NCBI RefSeq assembly: GCF_001424985.1
Contig: NZ_LMDA01000022.1
Coordinates: 248,001 to 312,000 of the forward strand
Source of the DNA: Rhizobium sp. Root1212
GTDB taxonomy: Bacteria; Pseudomonadota; Alphaproteobacteria; Rhizobiales; Rhizobiaceae
Direction: 5' to 3'
DNA length: 64,000 bases
In this document: piece after piece, positions 53,761 through 63,860 of the stretch
Position numbering within the stretch: position 1 is the first letter of the stretch
How the letters are laid out: each line of letters starts with the position of its first letter
Notes under the pieces: generated by a model
The model's input: only the letters and a program-made list of their open reading frames with translations
What the model was told of the DNA's origin: nothing
Database searches by the model: none
Made by a program: the position numbers and the translations under genes

Positions 53761-53778
53761 ATGGCGGAGAGGGTGGGA
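53761..53778. repeat. attR core at the tRNA-Ser 3' end
   Basis: This is the right copy of the 18-bp direct repeat. It supplies the CCA end and acceptor 3' strand of the intact tRNA gene, so integration leaves the tRNA functional. Confidence 0.9.
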
Positions 53779-53851
53779 TTCGAACCCACGATACGGTTGC
53801 CCGCATGCCGCATTTCGAGTGCGGTGCTTTCGACCACTCAGCCACCTCTCC
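53762..53851 (-). tRNA. tRNA-Ser(CGA)
   Basis: On the minus strand the gene starts GGAGAGGTGGCTGAGTGG and ends CTCTCCGCCA with an encoded CCA. The anticodon loop reads CTCGAAA, giving anticodon CGA for UCG codons. The 90-nt length and long variable arm (GCATGCGGGCAACCGTATC region) are typical of tRNA-Ser. It is the target of the island's integrase. Confidence 0.96.
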
Positions 53852-54144
53852 GGGTCATCCTTGGTCGACGCTTTGGAAGCGCGAGGCGGTTCATAGCGGC
53901 AGTTGATCGGGATGGCAAGAGGGCGATTTCATGAAAATGACGCAAAATCAGCCGTCTCGTCTTGACAGTTTTTGTCTCTTCCAGTAATCGCCGCTACTGA
54001 AGTGGTGTGGCATGCCCTCACCGCGCCGGGTGTTCATTGCGCCCGTTCACCGGCAGAGCCTCAAAACCCTGCCATCGTCCGACTGGCAAAAAGACGGCCC
54101 CTCCCTTTGGGTGGAGAGCCGGAACGAACATGAAAGGATAAAAA
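53852..54144. other. Intergenic region between tRNA-Ser and rplU
   Basis: No gene is seen. It should hold the promoters of the divergent tRNA gene and rplU. The 3' part contains a GC-rich leader before the AAAGGA ribosome-binding site of rplU. Confidence 0.45.
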
Positions 54145-54459
54145 ATGTTCGCAGTCATCAAGACCGGCGGTAAGCAGTACCGTGTGGCCGCCAACGACGT
54201 CGTCACCATCGAAAAGCTCGACGGTGTCGCAGGCGACAAGATTGAATTCACCGAGATCCTGATGGTCGGCGTCGGCGCCGATGCAACCATCGGTGCTCCG
54301 TTTGTCAAGGGTGCCGTTGTCAGCGCCGAAGTTGTGGAACAGGGCCGCGCCAAGAAGGTCATCGCCTTCAAGAAGCGTCGCCGCCAGAACTCGAAGCGTT
54401 CGCGCGGTCATCGCCAGCACCAGACGACTGTCCGTATTCTGGACATCGCAGCAAACTGA
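54145..54459 (+). CDS. rplU: 50S ribosomal protein L21
   Basis: This 104-residue protein starts [20 protein letters not shown]. It has the usual basic C-terminal region ([29 protein letters not shown]), which contacts 23S rRNA. GAAAGGA lies six bases before the ATG. It is cotranscribed with rpmA, as in nearly all bacteria. Length and motifs are normal. Confidence 0.98.
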   Translation: MFAVIKTGGKQYRVAANDVVTIEKLDGVAGDKIEFTEILMVGVGADATIGAPFVKGAVVSAEVVEQGRAKKVIAFKKRRRQNSKRSRGHRQHQTTVRILDIAAN

Positions 54460-54492
54460 GCCCCAGGATCTAAGGTTTAAAGGAGACATACC

Positions 54493-54762
54493 ATGGCACA
54501 CAAAAAAGCTGGCGGTTCGTCGCGCAACGGTCGCGATTCTCAGTCCAAGCGCCTTGGCGTGAAGAAGTTCGGCGGCGAAGTCGTCGTCGCAGGCAACATC
54601 ATCGTGCGTCAGCGCGGTACCCAGTGGCATCCGGGCGCCAATGTCGGCCTCGGCAAGGACCACACCATTTTTGCGCTTACGGCAGGTAACGTGAACTACC
54701 GCACGAAGGCCAATGGCCGCGTGTACGTGTCTGTGATGCCGAAAGCCGAAGCAGCGGAATAA
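54493..54762 (+). CDS. rpmA: 50S ribosomal protein L27
   Basis: This 89-residue protein begins [20 protein letters not shown], the flexible tail reaching toward the peptidyl-transferase centre. [11 protein letters not shown]-type sequence and [17 protein letters not shown] follow. AAAGGAGA lies before the ATG. It is followed by a strong terminator. Confidence 0.98.
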   Translation: MAHKKAGGSSRNGRDSQSKRLGVKKFGGEVVVAGNIIVRQRGTQWHPGANVGLGKDHTIFALTAGNVNYRTKANGRVYVSVMPKAEAAE

Positions 54763-54832
54763 GCCGGTAGCGCTCTAAAACAGCCGGCGTCTCATCGACC
54801 CGGCTGACCGCATCTGGTTTTCGCCAAAGATC

Positions 54833-54869
54833 AAAAGGGGAGATGGGGCAATACCCAACTCCCCTTTTT
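54833..54869 (+). terminator. Rho-independent terminator after rpmA
   Basis: AAAAGGGGAG pairs with CTCCCCTTTT around a 16-base loop and runs into TTTTTC. It closes the rplU-rpmA operon just before the first GNAT gene. Confidence 0.85.
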
Positions 54870-54891
54870 CGTGTCTTTGGAGGATAAGAAG

Positions 54892-55524
54892 ATGCAAACC
54901 GAATTGTTGAGGCAGGACCAATCCCGGTCCCCCCAGGAGAGGCCGAGGCCTCAGCGGTCAAGGACCGATTGCCCGATATTGTTATCGCCCCGGCTGGTTT
55001 TGCGCACGCCGCATGAAGACGATATCGACGCCCTTGCCCATCTTGCCAACAACGCCAATATCGCCACCATGGTTTCGCGCATGCCGCACCCGTACACGGT
55101 GGCCGACGCCGCGGATTTTGTACGACGTACAAAGACCGGCACGATTGGCAAGTGCGTCTACGCGATCACCAAAGCGGACAATGGCGCATTTCTCGGTTGC
55201 TGCGGTATCGAGCCGCATCCCGATGGCAGGACGGCGGAGCTGGGCTACTGGCTGGGCGAGCCCTACTGGAACGAAGGCTATGCAACCGAGGCCGCCCAGG
55301 CCCTGACGGACATGGCGTTCCGCACCCGCGACATCGACCAGATCGATGCGCGCTGCCGGGTCATGAACGTCGCTTCGCGGCGGGTCATCCAGAAGTGCGG
55401 CTTCCAGTATCAGGGCAGCGGCATGGTCGAAAGCCAGGCGCTGGGCGGCATGATGGCCGTCGAATGGTACAGGCTCGACCGCAAGACCTGGATGTCGTTG
55501 CGCAGTTGGGGGGGCCGGAGATGA
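54892..55524 (+). CDS. GNAT N-acetyltransferase, RimJ-like
   Basis: This 210-residue GNAT protein has PRLVLRTPHEDDIDALAHLAN near 35, IGKCVYAITKADNGAFLGCCG, and the strand 4 / acetyl-CoA segment AELGYWLGEPYWNEGYATEAAQAL near 125. NVASRRVIQKCGFQYQG closes the fold. GGAGG eight bases before the ATG at 54892 sets the start. The pattern is that of ribosomal-protein or small-molecule acetyltransferases of the RimJ/RimL group; its substrate is unknown. It overlaps the second GNAT by four bases. Confidence 0.88.
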   Translation: MQTELLRQDQSRSPQERPRPQRSRTDCPILLSPRLVLRTPHEDDIDALAHLANNANIATMVSRMPHPYTVADAADFVRRTKTGTIGKCVYAITKADNGAFLGCCGIEPHPDGRTAELGYWLGEPYWNEGYATEAAQALTDMAFRTRDIDQIDARCRVMNVASRRVIQKCGFQYQGSGMVESQALGGMMAVEWYRLDRKTWMSLRSWGGRR

Positions 55525-56105
55525 CCGCCCATCTGCGTGAACGGCCGCCTGTCGCGGTAAAGCCCGATCTCGGCCCTTGCCCGACCATCCGCACGGAACG
55601 GCTGGTCCTGCGGCCGCACCGGCTCGACGATGCTGATGCGGTCGCCCAGTCGCTCAGTGATTTCCAGGTCTCGCGCATGCTGGCGCGGGTGTCGACGCCC
55701 TACCACCGGCAGGATGCGCTGGATTGGCTGGTGCGTCAGAATTCAGGCCTCGTCGCAGGCTGGGCGCTGGCGATCACCGATGGCGACGATGTCCATATCG
55801 GCTGCATCGGGTTGGAGCTGCGCCATGGGCAGTGGCATGTCGGCTACTGGCTGAACCGTTACTACTGGGGCCGCGGTTATGCCCGCGAGGCTGTCTATGC
55901 GGCCATCGAGCGGTTCTTCCGGCGCATGCCGCAGGCGGTGCTGCATTCCGGCGTCTTTGCCGACAATGCCGCATCCCTGAAGCTGCAGAAGGTCCTCGGT
56001 TTCGAGGTCACCGGCTGCCGCGATGTCTATGCTTTGGCGCGCAATGCCATGGTGAGCCACATCGAAACCGCTATTACGGCGGCGGGTCTGCGCGCACCGC
56101 AGTAA
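55521..56105 (+). CDS. GNAT N-acetyltransferase, second copy
   Basis: This 194-residue protein has the same layout as its neighbour: TERLVLRPHRLDDADAVAQSL, HIGCIGLELRHGQWHVGYWLNRYYWGRGYAREAVYAAI, and NAASLKLQKVLGFEVTG. It is translationally coupled to the first (ATGA overlap). The pair probably arose by duplication and may act on different ribosomal proteins or as a heterodimer; that is inference. A hairpin terminator follows. Confidence 0.88.
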   Translation: MTAHLRERPPVAVKPDLGPCPTIRTERLVLRPHRLDDADAVAQSLSDFQVSRMLARVSTPYHRQDALDWLVRQNSGLVAGWALAITDGDDVHIGCIGLELRHGQWHVGYWLNRYYWGRGYAREAVYAAIERFFRRMPQAVLHSGVFADNAASLKLQKVLGFEVTGCRDVYALARNAMVSHIETAITAAGLRAPQ

Positions 56106-56118
56106 CGGTGAAGAAGAG

Positions 56119-56144
56119 ATGCGCCGGCTTATCCGGCGCATTTT
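56119..56144 (+). terminator. Rho-independent terminator after the GNAT pair
   Basis: ATGCGCCGG pairs with CCGGCGCAT around CTTAT and is followed by TTT. It lies between the GNAT genes and obgE. Confidence 0.75.
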
Positions 56145-56191
56145 CATATGTCCGGTCCCGCGCGGGCCGGAAAGAGCAGGATAATCTTTGA

Positions 56192-57271
<1,080 letters not shown>

Positions 57272-57272
57272 C

Positions 57273-58439
57273 ATGGCCGCGACCCGCAAAGCCCTGGAGA
57301 AATACCGCCGCATCGTTATCAAGATCGGCTCGGCTTTGCTGGTCGATCGCAAGACGGGCCTGAGAAAACAATGGCTTGACGGCATGTGCGCCGATATCGC
57401 CGCGCTGAAGGCAAGCGGCATCGATGTGCTCGTCGTTTCCTCCGGCGCGATTGCGCTCGGACGCACGGTGCTCGACCTGCCTTCCGGCGTGCTGAAGCTG
57501 GAGGAGAGCCAGGCGGCGGCGGCGGTCGGCCAGATCGCGCTTGCCCGCGCCTGGTCGGAAAGCCTCTCCACCGATGGCATCGTCGCCGGCCAGATCCTGC
57601 TGACGCTCGGCGATACGGAAGAGCGCCGCCGCTATCTCAATGCGCGCGCCACCATCAACCAGCTTCTGAAAATCGGCGCCGTGCCGATCATCAATGAAAA
57701 CGATACCGTCGCTACGTCGGAAATCCGCTATGGCGACAACGACCGGCTGGCCGCCCGCGTCGCGACCATGACCGGCGCCGACCTGCTGGTGCTGCTGTCC
57801 GATATCGACGGGCTCTATACGGCGCCGCCCCATCTCGATCCCGCTGCGCGTTTTCTCGAAACCATTCCAGCCATCACCCCCGAAATCGAGGCAATGGCTG
57901 GCGGTGCGGCTTCCGAGCTTTCGCGCGGCGGCATGCGCACCAAGATCGATGCTGGCAAGATCGCGACCGTGGCGGGCTGCGCCATGATCATCGCCTCGGG
58001 TAAGACCGATCGACCCTTGCAGGCGATTGCTGAAGGCGCGCGCTCGTCGTGGTTTGCACCGTCCGCTTCTCCGGTGACGGCACGCAAGACCTGGATTGCC
58101 GGGCAACTGCTGCCGGCGGGCAGCGTGGCGATCGATGCCGGTGCGGAAAATGCGCTGGTTTCCGGCAAGAGCCTGCTTCCGGCAGGTGTGCGCGAGGTCA
58201 CCGGTGCGTTCAGCCGTGGCGATACCATCGCCATTATCGGTACGCAAGGGCGCGAGATCGCGCGCGGACTTGCCGGCTACGATGCCGACGAGGCGCGCCA
58301 GATCGTCGGCCGCAAATCTTCGGAAATTGCCGCAATCCTCGGCTATGCCGGGCGCGCGGCCATGGTCCACCGCGACGACATGGTCATGACGGCTGCGAGA
58401 CAAAAAGCCGAGCCGCAGGGGAGTGACGCTCATGCTTGA
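57273..58439 (+). CDS. proB: Glutamate 5-kinase
   Basis: This 388-residue protein has the amino-acid-kinase fold ([11 protein letters not shown] near 16, [10 protein letters not shown] near 52, [10 protein letters not shown] near 141, and [29 protein letters not shown] near 158). A C-terminal PUA domain (about 285-385) completes the full-length bacterial form. It phosphorylates glutamate in the first step of proline synthesis and is feedback-inhibited by proline. It overlaps proA by eight bases. Confidence 0.97.
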   Translation: MAATRKALEKYRRIVIKIGSALLVDRKTGLRKQWLDGMCADIAALKASGIDVLVVSSGAIALGRTVLDLPSGVLKLEESQAAAAVGQIALARAWSESLSTDGIVAGQILLTLGDTEERRRYLNARATINQLLKIGAVPIINENDTVATSEIRYGDNDRLAARVATMTGADLLVLLSDIDGLYTAPPHLDPAARFLETIPAITPEIEAMAGGAASELSRGGMRTKIDAGKIATVAGCAMIIASGKTDRPLQAIAEGARSSWFAPSASPVTARKTWIAGQLLPAGSVAIDAGAENALVSGKSLLPAGVREVTGAFSRGDTIAIIGTQGREIARGLAGYDADEARQIVGRKSSEIAAILGYAGRAAMVHRDDMVMTAARQKAEPQGSDAHA

Positions 58440-59712
58440 CGATGCGCGCAAGAAGGAAATCCAGGAGATCATGGCGGTCATCGGCCGTCAGGCGCGCGCT
58501 GCCAGCCGGCCCTTGGCGATCGCCACGGCCGAGCGCAAGCATGCCGCCCTCGTCAGCATGGCCAGCGCCATCGTTGCCCGCAAGGACGAGATTCTGGCCG
58601 CCAACGCGCTCGATCTTGAAAACGCCCGCGAGACCGGCGTCGCTGCCTCGTTCCTCGATCGGCTGACACTGACGGAAAACCGCGTGCTCGACATGGCCAA
58701 CGCGATCCGCGCCATTGCCGATCTGCCCGATCCGGTCGGCCACATCATCGCCGAATGGGATCGGCCGAACGGCCTGCATATCGAGCGGGTGCGCACGCCG
58801 CTCGGCGTCATCGGCGTCATCTATGAAAGCCGGCCGAACGTGACGGCCGATGCCGGCGCGCTCTGCCTCAAGGCCGGCAACGCCGTGATCCTGCGCGGCG
58901 GTTCCGACAGCCTCAATTCATCGCAGGCTATCCATGCCTGCCTGGTGCAGGGCCTGAAGGATGCCGGGCTTCCGGAACATGCGATCCAGATCGTGCCGGT
59001 CGCCGACCGTTCGGCCGTCGGCGCGATGCTGACCGGCCTCGGCGGAACGATCGACGTCATCGTGCCGCGCGGCGGCAAAAGCCTTGTCGCGCGGGTACAG
59101 AACGAAGCGCGGGTGCCGGTCTTCGCCCACTTGGAAGGCGTCTGCCACGTCTATGTCGACAAATCGGCGGATCTGGACATGGCGAAGACGATCGTCGTCA
59201 ATGCCAAGATGCGGCGCACCGGTATTTGCGGCGCTGCCGAAACCCTGCTGATCGATCGCGCAGCCAAGGACCGCTTTGTCGTACCGTTGCTAACGGCACT
59301 GATGGAAGCCGGCTGCGAGGTTCGGGCCTGCGACGAGATCCGGGCGATGATGCCGGGTGTTATCACGGCGAACGAAGAGGATTGGGCGACTGAATATCTC
59401 GACGCCATCATTTCGGTTGCGCTGGTCGATGGCATCTCCGGCGCGATCGAACATATTTCCAAGTGGTCGTCGTCGCACACCGAGGCGGTGATCGCGGACG
59501 ATCCCGCCGTCGTCGAGCGTTTCTTCTCCGAGATCGATTCGGCTATCCTTCTGCACAATGCCTCGACGCAATTTGCCGATGGCGGCGAGTTCGGCATGGG
59601 TGGCGAGATCGGCATCGCGACCGGCAAGATGCATGCCCGCGGTCCCGTTGGCGTCGAGCAGCTGACCTCTTTCAAATATCGCGTTCGCGGCAATGGCCAG
59701 GTCCGCGCTTAA
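58432..59712 (+). CDS. proA: Gamma-glutamyl phosphate reductase
   Basis: This 426-residue protein belongs to the aldehyde-dehydrogenase superfamily. Landmarks are [33 protein letters not shown] near 125, VPRGGKSLV near 210, the cysteine region [14 protein letters not shown] near 262, and [27 protein letters not shown] near the end. GGGGAG before the ATG at 58432 favours this start over a GTG nine bases earlier. It reduces glutamyl phosphate from ProB to the semialdehyde with NADPH. Confidence 0.97.
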   Translation: MLDDARKKEIQEIMAVIGRQARAASRPLAIATAERKHAALVSMASAIVARKDEILAANALDLENARETGVAASFLDRLTLTENRVLDMANAIRAIADLPDPVGHIIAEWDRPNGLHIERVRTPLGVIGVIYESRPNVTADAGALCLKAGNAVILRGGSDSLNSSQAIHACLVQGLKDAGLPEHAIQIVPVADRSAVGAMLTGLGGTIDVIVPRGGKSLVARVQNEARVPVFAHLEGVCHVYVDKSADLDMAKTIVVNAKMRRTGICGAAETLLIDRAAKDRFVVPLLTALMEAGCEVRACDEIRAMMPGVITANEEDWATEYLDAIISVALVDGISGAIEHISKWSSSHTEAVIADDPAVVERFFSEIDSAILLHNASTQFADGGEFGMGGEIGIATGKMHARGPVGVEQLTSFKYRVRGNGQVRA

Positions 59713-60333
59713 GTGAACGATGCCGCCGTTGCTACCGACTATCTGAAGATGCCGCATGTCGAGCCGGGCATGCGGGTCGGCCTGTTCGGCGGCTCGTTCA
59801 ATCCGCCCCATGCCGGCCATGAGCTGGTGGCCGATATCGCCCTTCGCCGCCTGAAGCTCGACCAGCTCTGGTGGATGGTAACCCCCGGCAACCCCTTGAA
59901 AAGCCGCAACCAGCTGGCGCCGCTTGCCGAGCGCATCGCTCTTTGCGAAAAGATCGCCCACGATCCGCGCATCAAGGTCACGGCATTCGAACAGGCGCTG
60001 GGGCAGAGCTACACGGCAAGGACACTGGAAAAGGTGCGCCAGAAGAACCGCGGCGTGCGCTTTGTCTGGGTCATGGGCGCTGACAACCTGAAGAACTTCC
60101 ATCTCTGGCAGAACTGGCAGACGATCGCCAAAACCTTTCCGATCGCGGTTATCGACCGCCCCGGCGCGACGCTTGCCTATCTGTCCTCGAAGATGGCGAA
60201 AACCTTCGATTACGCCCGCGTCGATGAGGAGGATGCAGCAAGCCTCGCATCGCGGCCGGCGCCGGCCTGGACCTTCATCCATGGCCCTCGCTCGCCGCTG
60301 AGTTCGACGGCCTTGCGGGAAAAAACGGCATGA
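59713..60333 (+). CDS. nadD: Nicotinate-nucleotide adenylyltransferase
   Basis: This 206-residue protein starts with GTG directly after the proA stop. The nucleotidyltransferase motif is GLFGGSFNPPHAGHELVA near 23, and HGPRSPLSSTALREK is the C-terminal ISSTxIR-type motif. WVMGADNL is also present. It converts nicotinate mononucleotide to deamido-NAD in NAD synthesis. The zero-base spacing suggests coupling to proA, and rsfS follows. Confidence 0.96.
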   Translation: MNDAAVATDYLKMPHVEPGMRVGLFGGSFNPPHAGHELVADIALRRLKLDQLWWMVTPGNPLKSRNQLAPLAERIALCEKIAHDPRIKVTAFEQALGQSYTARTLEKVRQKNRGVRFVWVMGADNLKNFHLWQNWQTIAKTFPIAVIDRPGATLAYLSSKMAKTFDYARVDEEDAASLASRPAPAWTFIHGPRSPLSSTALREKTA

Positions 60334-60446
60334 ACCCATCGTCATGGAACAATGGGAACAAACCATCATTTATTTCTCATGTCTTGAAACATTAAGACAT
60401 TGATGACTACATTTGGTGTGACGGTTCGCCCGACAAACGAATCGTA

Positions 60447-60893
60447 GTGCCTGTTCTGTTCAAATGGAAAGGAAAGACCCTGACAACAGCACACGCGAAG
60501 GGAAGTGTCACACGCATCTTCCCACCGAGCGCGGATCGTGGCAGCGAGCTTGCCGACCGTGCCCTTCACCTGGTCCTCTCTAGCCTTGAGGACTCGAAAG
60601 CGGAAGATATTGTCACCATCGACATTGCCGGTAAATCGGCGCTTGGGGACTACATGGTCGTGGTCTCGGGGCGCTCCAACAGGCATGTCTCGGCGATCGC
60701 AGATCACCTGATTTCCGATCTGAAGGACGAGGGCTATGGCAATGCTCGCGTCGAAGGACTGGAAACCGGCGATTGGGTTCTGATCGACAGCGGCGACATC
60801 ATCATCCATGTCTTTCGCCCGGAAATCCGCGAGTTCTACAACATCGAGAAGATGTGGGCTGCGCCGGATATGGAAGACGGCCGGCTGCACTAG
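60447..60893 (+). CDS. rsfS: Ribosomal silencing factor RsfS
   Basis: The protein has the RsfS/Iojap core (about the last 115 residues): LEDSKAEDIVTIDIAGKSALGDYMVVVSGRSNRHVSAIADHL, then ARVEGLETGDWVLIDSGDIIIHVFRPEIREFY. It binds L14 and blocks subunit joining in starvation. The N-terminus is uncertain. The GTG at 60447 lacks a ribosome-binding site, whereas GGAAAGGAAAG precedes an in-frame CTG at 60480-60482, giving a 137-residue protein that starts at the TTAHAKGS region. Confidence 0.93.
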   Translation: MPVLFKWKGKTLTTAHAKGSVTRIFPPSADRGSELADRALHLVLSSLEDSKAEDIVTIDIAGKSALGDYMVVVSGRSNRHVSAIADHLISDLKDEGYGNARVEGLETGDWVLIDSGDIIIHVFRPEIREFYNIEKMWAAPDMEDGRLH

Positions 60894-60917
60894 GCCCGCC
60901 TGACGGCCACGGAACGA

Positions 60918-60940
60918 AAGCCCGCTAAAGCGGGCTTCGG
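60918..60940 (+). terminator. Hairpin after rsfS
   Basis: AAGCCCGC pairs with GCGGGCTT around TAAA, 24 bases after the rsfS stop. There is no T-run, so it may be a weak terminator or an mRNA 3'-end stabiliser. Confidence 0.55.
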
Positions 60941-61033
60941 GACAGTGTGATCCTTGCGGCTTGCCGTCGGCTGCGATAGCGCGCGAGCCGGGCAGAAGAT
61001 TGCGCTGCCATCAGTGACGAAACGGAGTGAAAC

Positions 61034-61516
61034 ATGCGGGTCGGTCTCTTTGCCGTCGGGCGCCTGAAGGCAGGCCCGGAGAAAGATCTTGCGGCCCGTT
61101 ATCTCGACCGTTTCGCCAAGGCGGGACCGGCGATCGGCCTTGAGTTTTCCCGCCTTGCCGAAGTCAACGAAAGCCGCGCCTCCAGCGCCGATACGCGCAA
61201 GCGCGAGGAGGCCGGCATGCTGGAAAAGGCTTTGCCGGAAGGCAGCCTGCTGCTTCTGCTCGACGAGCGCGGCAAGGCGCTTGATTCGCAGGGCTTCGCC
61301 ACCCTCCTAGGCTTCTTGCGCGACATGGGAAAACGCGACCTCATGATCGCCATCGGCGGCGCCGACGGGCTCGACCCCGCCCTCCATGCCCGCGCCGATG
61401 CCGTCGTGTGCCTGGGCAAGATGACATGGCCGCACCAGTTGGTGCGCATCCTGATCGCCGAGCAGCTTTACCGCGCCGTGACCATCCTCTCCGGTCATCC
61501 CTATCACCGCGTCTGA
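61034..61516 (+). CDS. rlmH: 23S rRNA (pseudouridine1915-N3)-methyltransferase
   Basis: This 160-residue SPOUT-class protein matches RlmH: MRVGLFAVGRLKAGPEKDLAARYLDRF, then LLDERGKALDSQGFATLLGFLRDMG near 80 and the knot-forming IAIGGADGLDPALHARADAVVCLGKMTWPHQLVRILIAEQLYRA. It ends GHPYHRV, the expected C-terminus. It methylates pseudouridine 1915 of 23S rRNA in the assembled ribosome. Its position after rsfS is standard in Rhizobiales. Confidence 0.97.
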   Translation: MRVGLFAVGRLKAGPEKDLAARYLDRFAKAGPAIGLEFSRLAEVNESRASSADTRKREEAGMLEKALPEGSLLLLLDERGKALDSQGFATLLGFLRDMGKRDLMIAIGGADGLDPALHARADAVVCLGKMTWPHQLVRILIAEQLYRAVTILSGHPYHRV

Positions 61517-61666
61517 CGCGCCTCATATTCGCACGAATTACTTTAGAAACCTCTTTCGAATGAGGTGCTATCCCACGAATTTCGTTGCGTAATCTCGCGT
61601 TAATCGTCGCGATGCTATCGTGCCTTCCGTGGCCGCCTGGATGAGTGTGGCATTCTCTTCGGAAGG

Positions 61667-63736
61667 ATGGTCGTGAAAGGCGTTTCGAGCACTCCGCTGG
61701 CGGATGACGGTCCCGTTTCCTGGCGCCGCAGACTGACGGTCGTCCTCTGGACCGCCGTGCTTGCCGTCACGCTCTCCGGTTTCGTCGCACTCTTCGTACT
61801 TCTGCTGTCCGACCAGCGCCGCCAGGACTGGGAGCAGGCGGAAGTGGCCGCCAACAATCTCAGAATCTCCGTCCAGCGCGAAATCCTGCAGACGTTCAAC
61901 GGCGCCGATCTGGTGCTGATGTCGGTGCGCGAACTGTTGCGGGGCAATCCCGATTTCCGCTTCGATCCGCAGAAGCGCCGCGCTTTCCTCGGCGGCTCCG
62001 GCAGCGATGTCGGCATCGGCGAAATCTACGTGCTCGACGCCAAAGGCGATCTGAAGCTCAGCTCGGAAACAAGCCCCCGCCTACGCACCAATTTCGCCAA
62101 CGAGCCGTTCTTCTATTCCCACGAGCGCACCAAACAGGACCTGCTTTTCACCGCAAAGACCGTCGGCGTCTCGCCGATGAAGGATGCGGCCGTGATCCTC
62201 AGCCGCCGACTTTCTGACCGGAACGGCGCCTTTGCCGGCGTCGCCGTCTTCTCGCTCCGGCTCTCGAGTTTTTCGCAGCTGTTCCGCTCGCTCGAACTCG
62301 GGAAAAAGGGGACGATCAGCCTCTACGGCACCGATGGCACACTGCTCTTGCGCGCGCCGGACATGAAGGGCACCATCGGAACCAACTATGTGACGACGCC
62401 GATTTTCTGGCGGCTGGCGACGGCCACTGCGCCCTTTGCCATGCCGTCGGCAATCGACGGCGTCGAACGGCTCTATAGCGCCGGCAAGGTCGATGCCCTG
62501 CCATTGATCGTCTCGATCGGCCTTTCGGTCGATGAAATTTATGCGGGCTGGCTGACGCTGGCGTCGATGACGGCCATCTCCTTTGCCTCGCTTGCCGGTT
62601 GCGTCGTGTTCCTGTCGATTATGCTGGCACGGGAACTGCGCTTCCGTCGTGAAAGCGAAATGCGCTACCGCCGGCTCGCCCATATCGACGACCTGACCGG
62701 CCTCTTCAACCGCCGCCACTTCGATACCTGCTTCGAAGACTGCTTTGCCGAAGCGCTCCAGACGGCGCGCCCGCTCTCCATCGTGATGATCGATGTCGAC
62801 CGCTTCAAGATGTTCAACGATTTCTACGGCCACCAGCGCGGCGACGATTGCCTGCGGCTGATCGCCCGAACGATCCGCCAGCGCCTGCAGCGCGCAACCG
62901 ATATTGTCGCCCGTTACGGCGGCGAGGAAATCGCCATCATCCTGCCGCAGACTGGAGCGGAGGAGGCTGACCGGATCGCCGAAGACGTGCGCCAATCGAT
63001 CGAGAAACTGGCGATCGGTCATGCGCAATCGAGTTTCGGCATCGTCACCGCCAGCTTTGGCGTCGCCACCTTCGACCCGACCTCCTCCGAGCCGCTGCAC
63101 CGGTCCACCGAGCTGGTAGCCTCGGCCGACGAAGCTCTCTACGGCGCCAAACGCAGCGGCCGCAACCGCGTCATCAGCCACGCGGTGGTCAAGACCGGTA
63201 TCCCTGCCCTTCCCCCCGCCGACGAAGCCGAACGGCTGGCCCTTGTCGAGACGCTCCTTGCGAACCTGACGCCCACTGTGCGCCAGTCACTCGACCGCAT
63301 CAGCCAGATGGCCGCCCAGGCGCTTGGCACCAGCCTTGCCGTCGTCACCGTCGTCGATGCCGAGGAACAGCGTTTCCTCGGACGTTTCGGCATCGAACTC
63401 GAATCGACGTCGCGGGACCTCGCCATCTGCTCCCATGCGCTCGGCTCGCCGGAGACCATGATCGTGCTCGATGCGGCGCGCGACGTCCGCTTTGCCGGCA
63501 ATGCGCTCGTCAAGGGCGAACGCGGGCTGCGCTTCTATGCCGGAGCACCCCTGAAGGAGCCGAAGACCGGCGCGACGATCGGCACGCTTTGTATCGTCGA
63601 TACCGTGGCCCATACCGGCTTTACCGGCGAGCAGCACAAGCTTCTCTCCGGCTTCGCCGCCATGGCGCTGGAGCAGCTCGAAAGCTGCCTTGAGCCGGTC
63701 GAGGATTTTGCTCCGCCACGCAGCGCCGCCGGCTGA
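61667..63736 (+). CDS. Diguanylate cyclase with dCache sensor and C-terminal GAF-like domain
   Basis: This 689-residue membrane sensor has two membrane helices (about 25-45 and 300-325) flanking a periplasmic dCache-type region. A GGDEF domain follows (about 345-505) with IDDLTGLFNRRHFD, MIDVDRFKMFNDFYGHQRGDD, and ARYGGEEIAIILPQ. Here GGEE replaces GGDE, a common active variant. The ~170-residue C-terminal region is GAF-like (LGTSLAVVTVVDAEEQRFLGRFG, then GLRFYAGAPLKEPKTGATIGTLCIVD). It should make cyclic di-GMP in response to an external signal. A GAF domain after GGDEF is unusual. The start is ATG 61667 or GTG 61673. Confidence 0.9.
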   Translation: MVVKGVSSTPLADDGPVSWRRRLTVVLWTAVLAVTLSGFVALFVLLLSDQRRQDWEQAEVAANNLRISVQREILQTFNGADLVLMSVRELLRGNPDFRFDPQKRRAFLGGSGSDVGIGEIYVLDAKGDLKLSSETSPRLRTNFANEPFFYSHERTKQDLLFTAKTVGVSPMKDAAVILSRRLSDRNGAFAGVAVFSLRLSSFSQLFRSLELGKKGTISLYGTDGTLLLRAPDMKGTIGTNYVTTPIFWRLATATAPFAMPSAIDGVERLYSAGKVDALPLIVSIGLSVDEIYAGWLTLASMTAISFASLAGCVVFLSIMLARELRFRRESEMRYRRLAHIDDLTGLFNRRHFDTCFEDCFAEALQTARPLSIVMIDVDRFKMFNDFYGHQRGDDCLRLIARTIRQRLQRATDIVARYGGEEIAIILPQTGAEEADRIAEDVRQSIEKLAIGHAQSSFGIVTASFGVATFDPTSSEPLHRSTELVASADEALYGAKRSGRNRVISHAVVKTGIPALPPADEAERLALVETLLANLTPTVRQSLDRISQMAAQALGTSLAVVTVVDAEEQRFLGRFGIELESTSRDLAICSHALGSPETMIVLDAARDVRFAGNALVKGERGLRFYAGAPLKEPKTGATIGTLCIVDTVAHTGFTGEQHKLLSGFAAMALEQLESCLEPVEDFAPPRSAAG

Positions 63737-63860
63737 AGCCGCATCCTCAGATCTCGCGGTCCCGCCGCCATCCGGCTGCCGCAATTGCGGAAGATGGCTG
63801 TTGGAGCGAGGGGCAAATCAGCTTAGATTCGAACCGGCAACGGACGCGGCGCAAGACGGC

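Noticed and set aside
53749-53934. 61-codon frame reading MAERVGFEPTIRLPACR on the plus strand
   Set aside because: It is the antisense of tRNA-Ser; this peptide is a well-known false gene call over such tRNAs.
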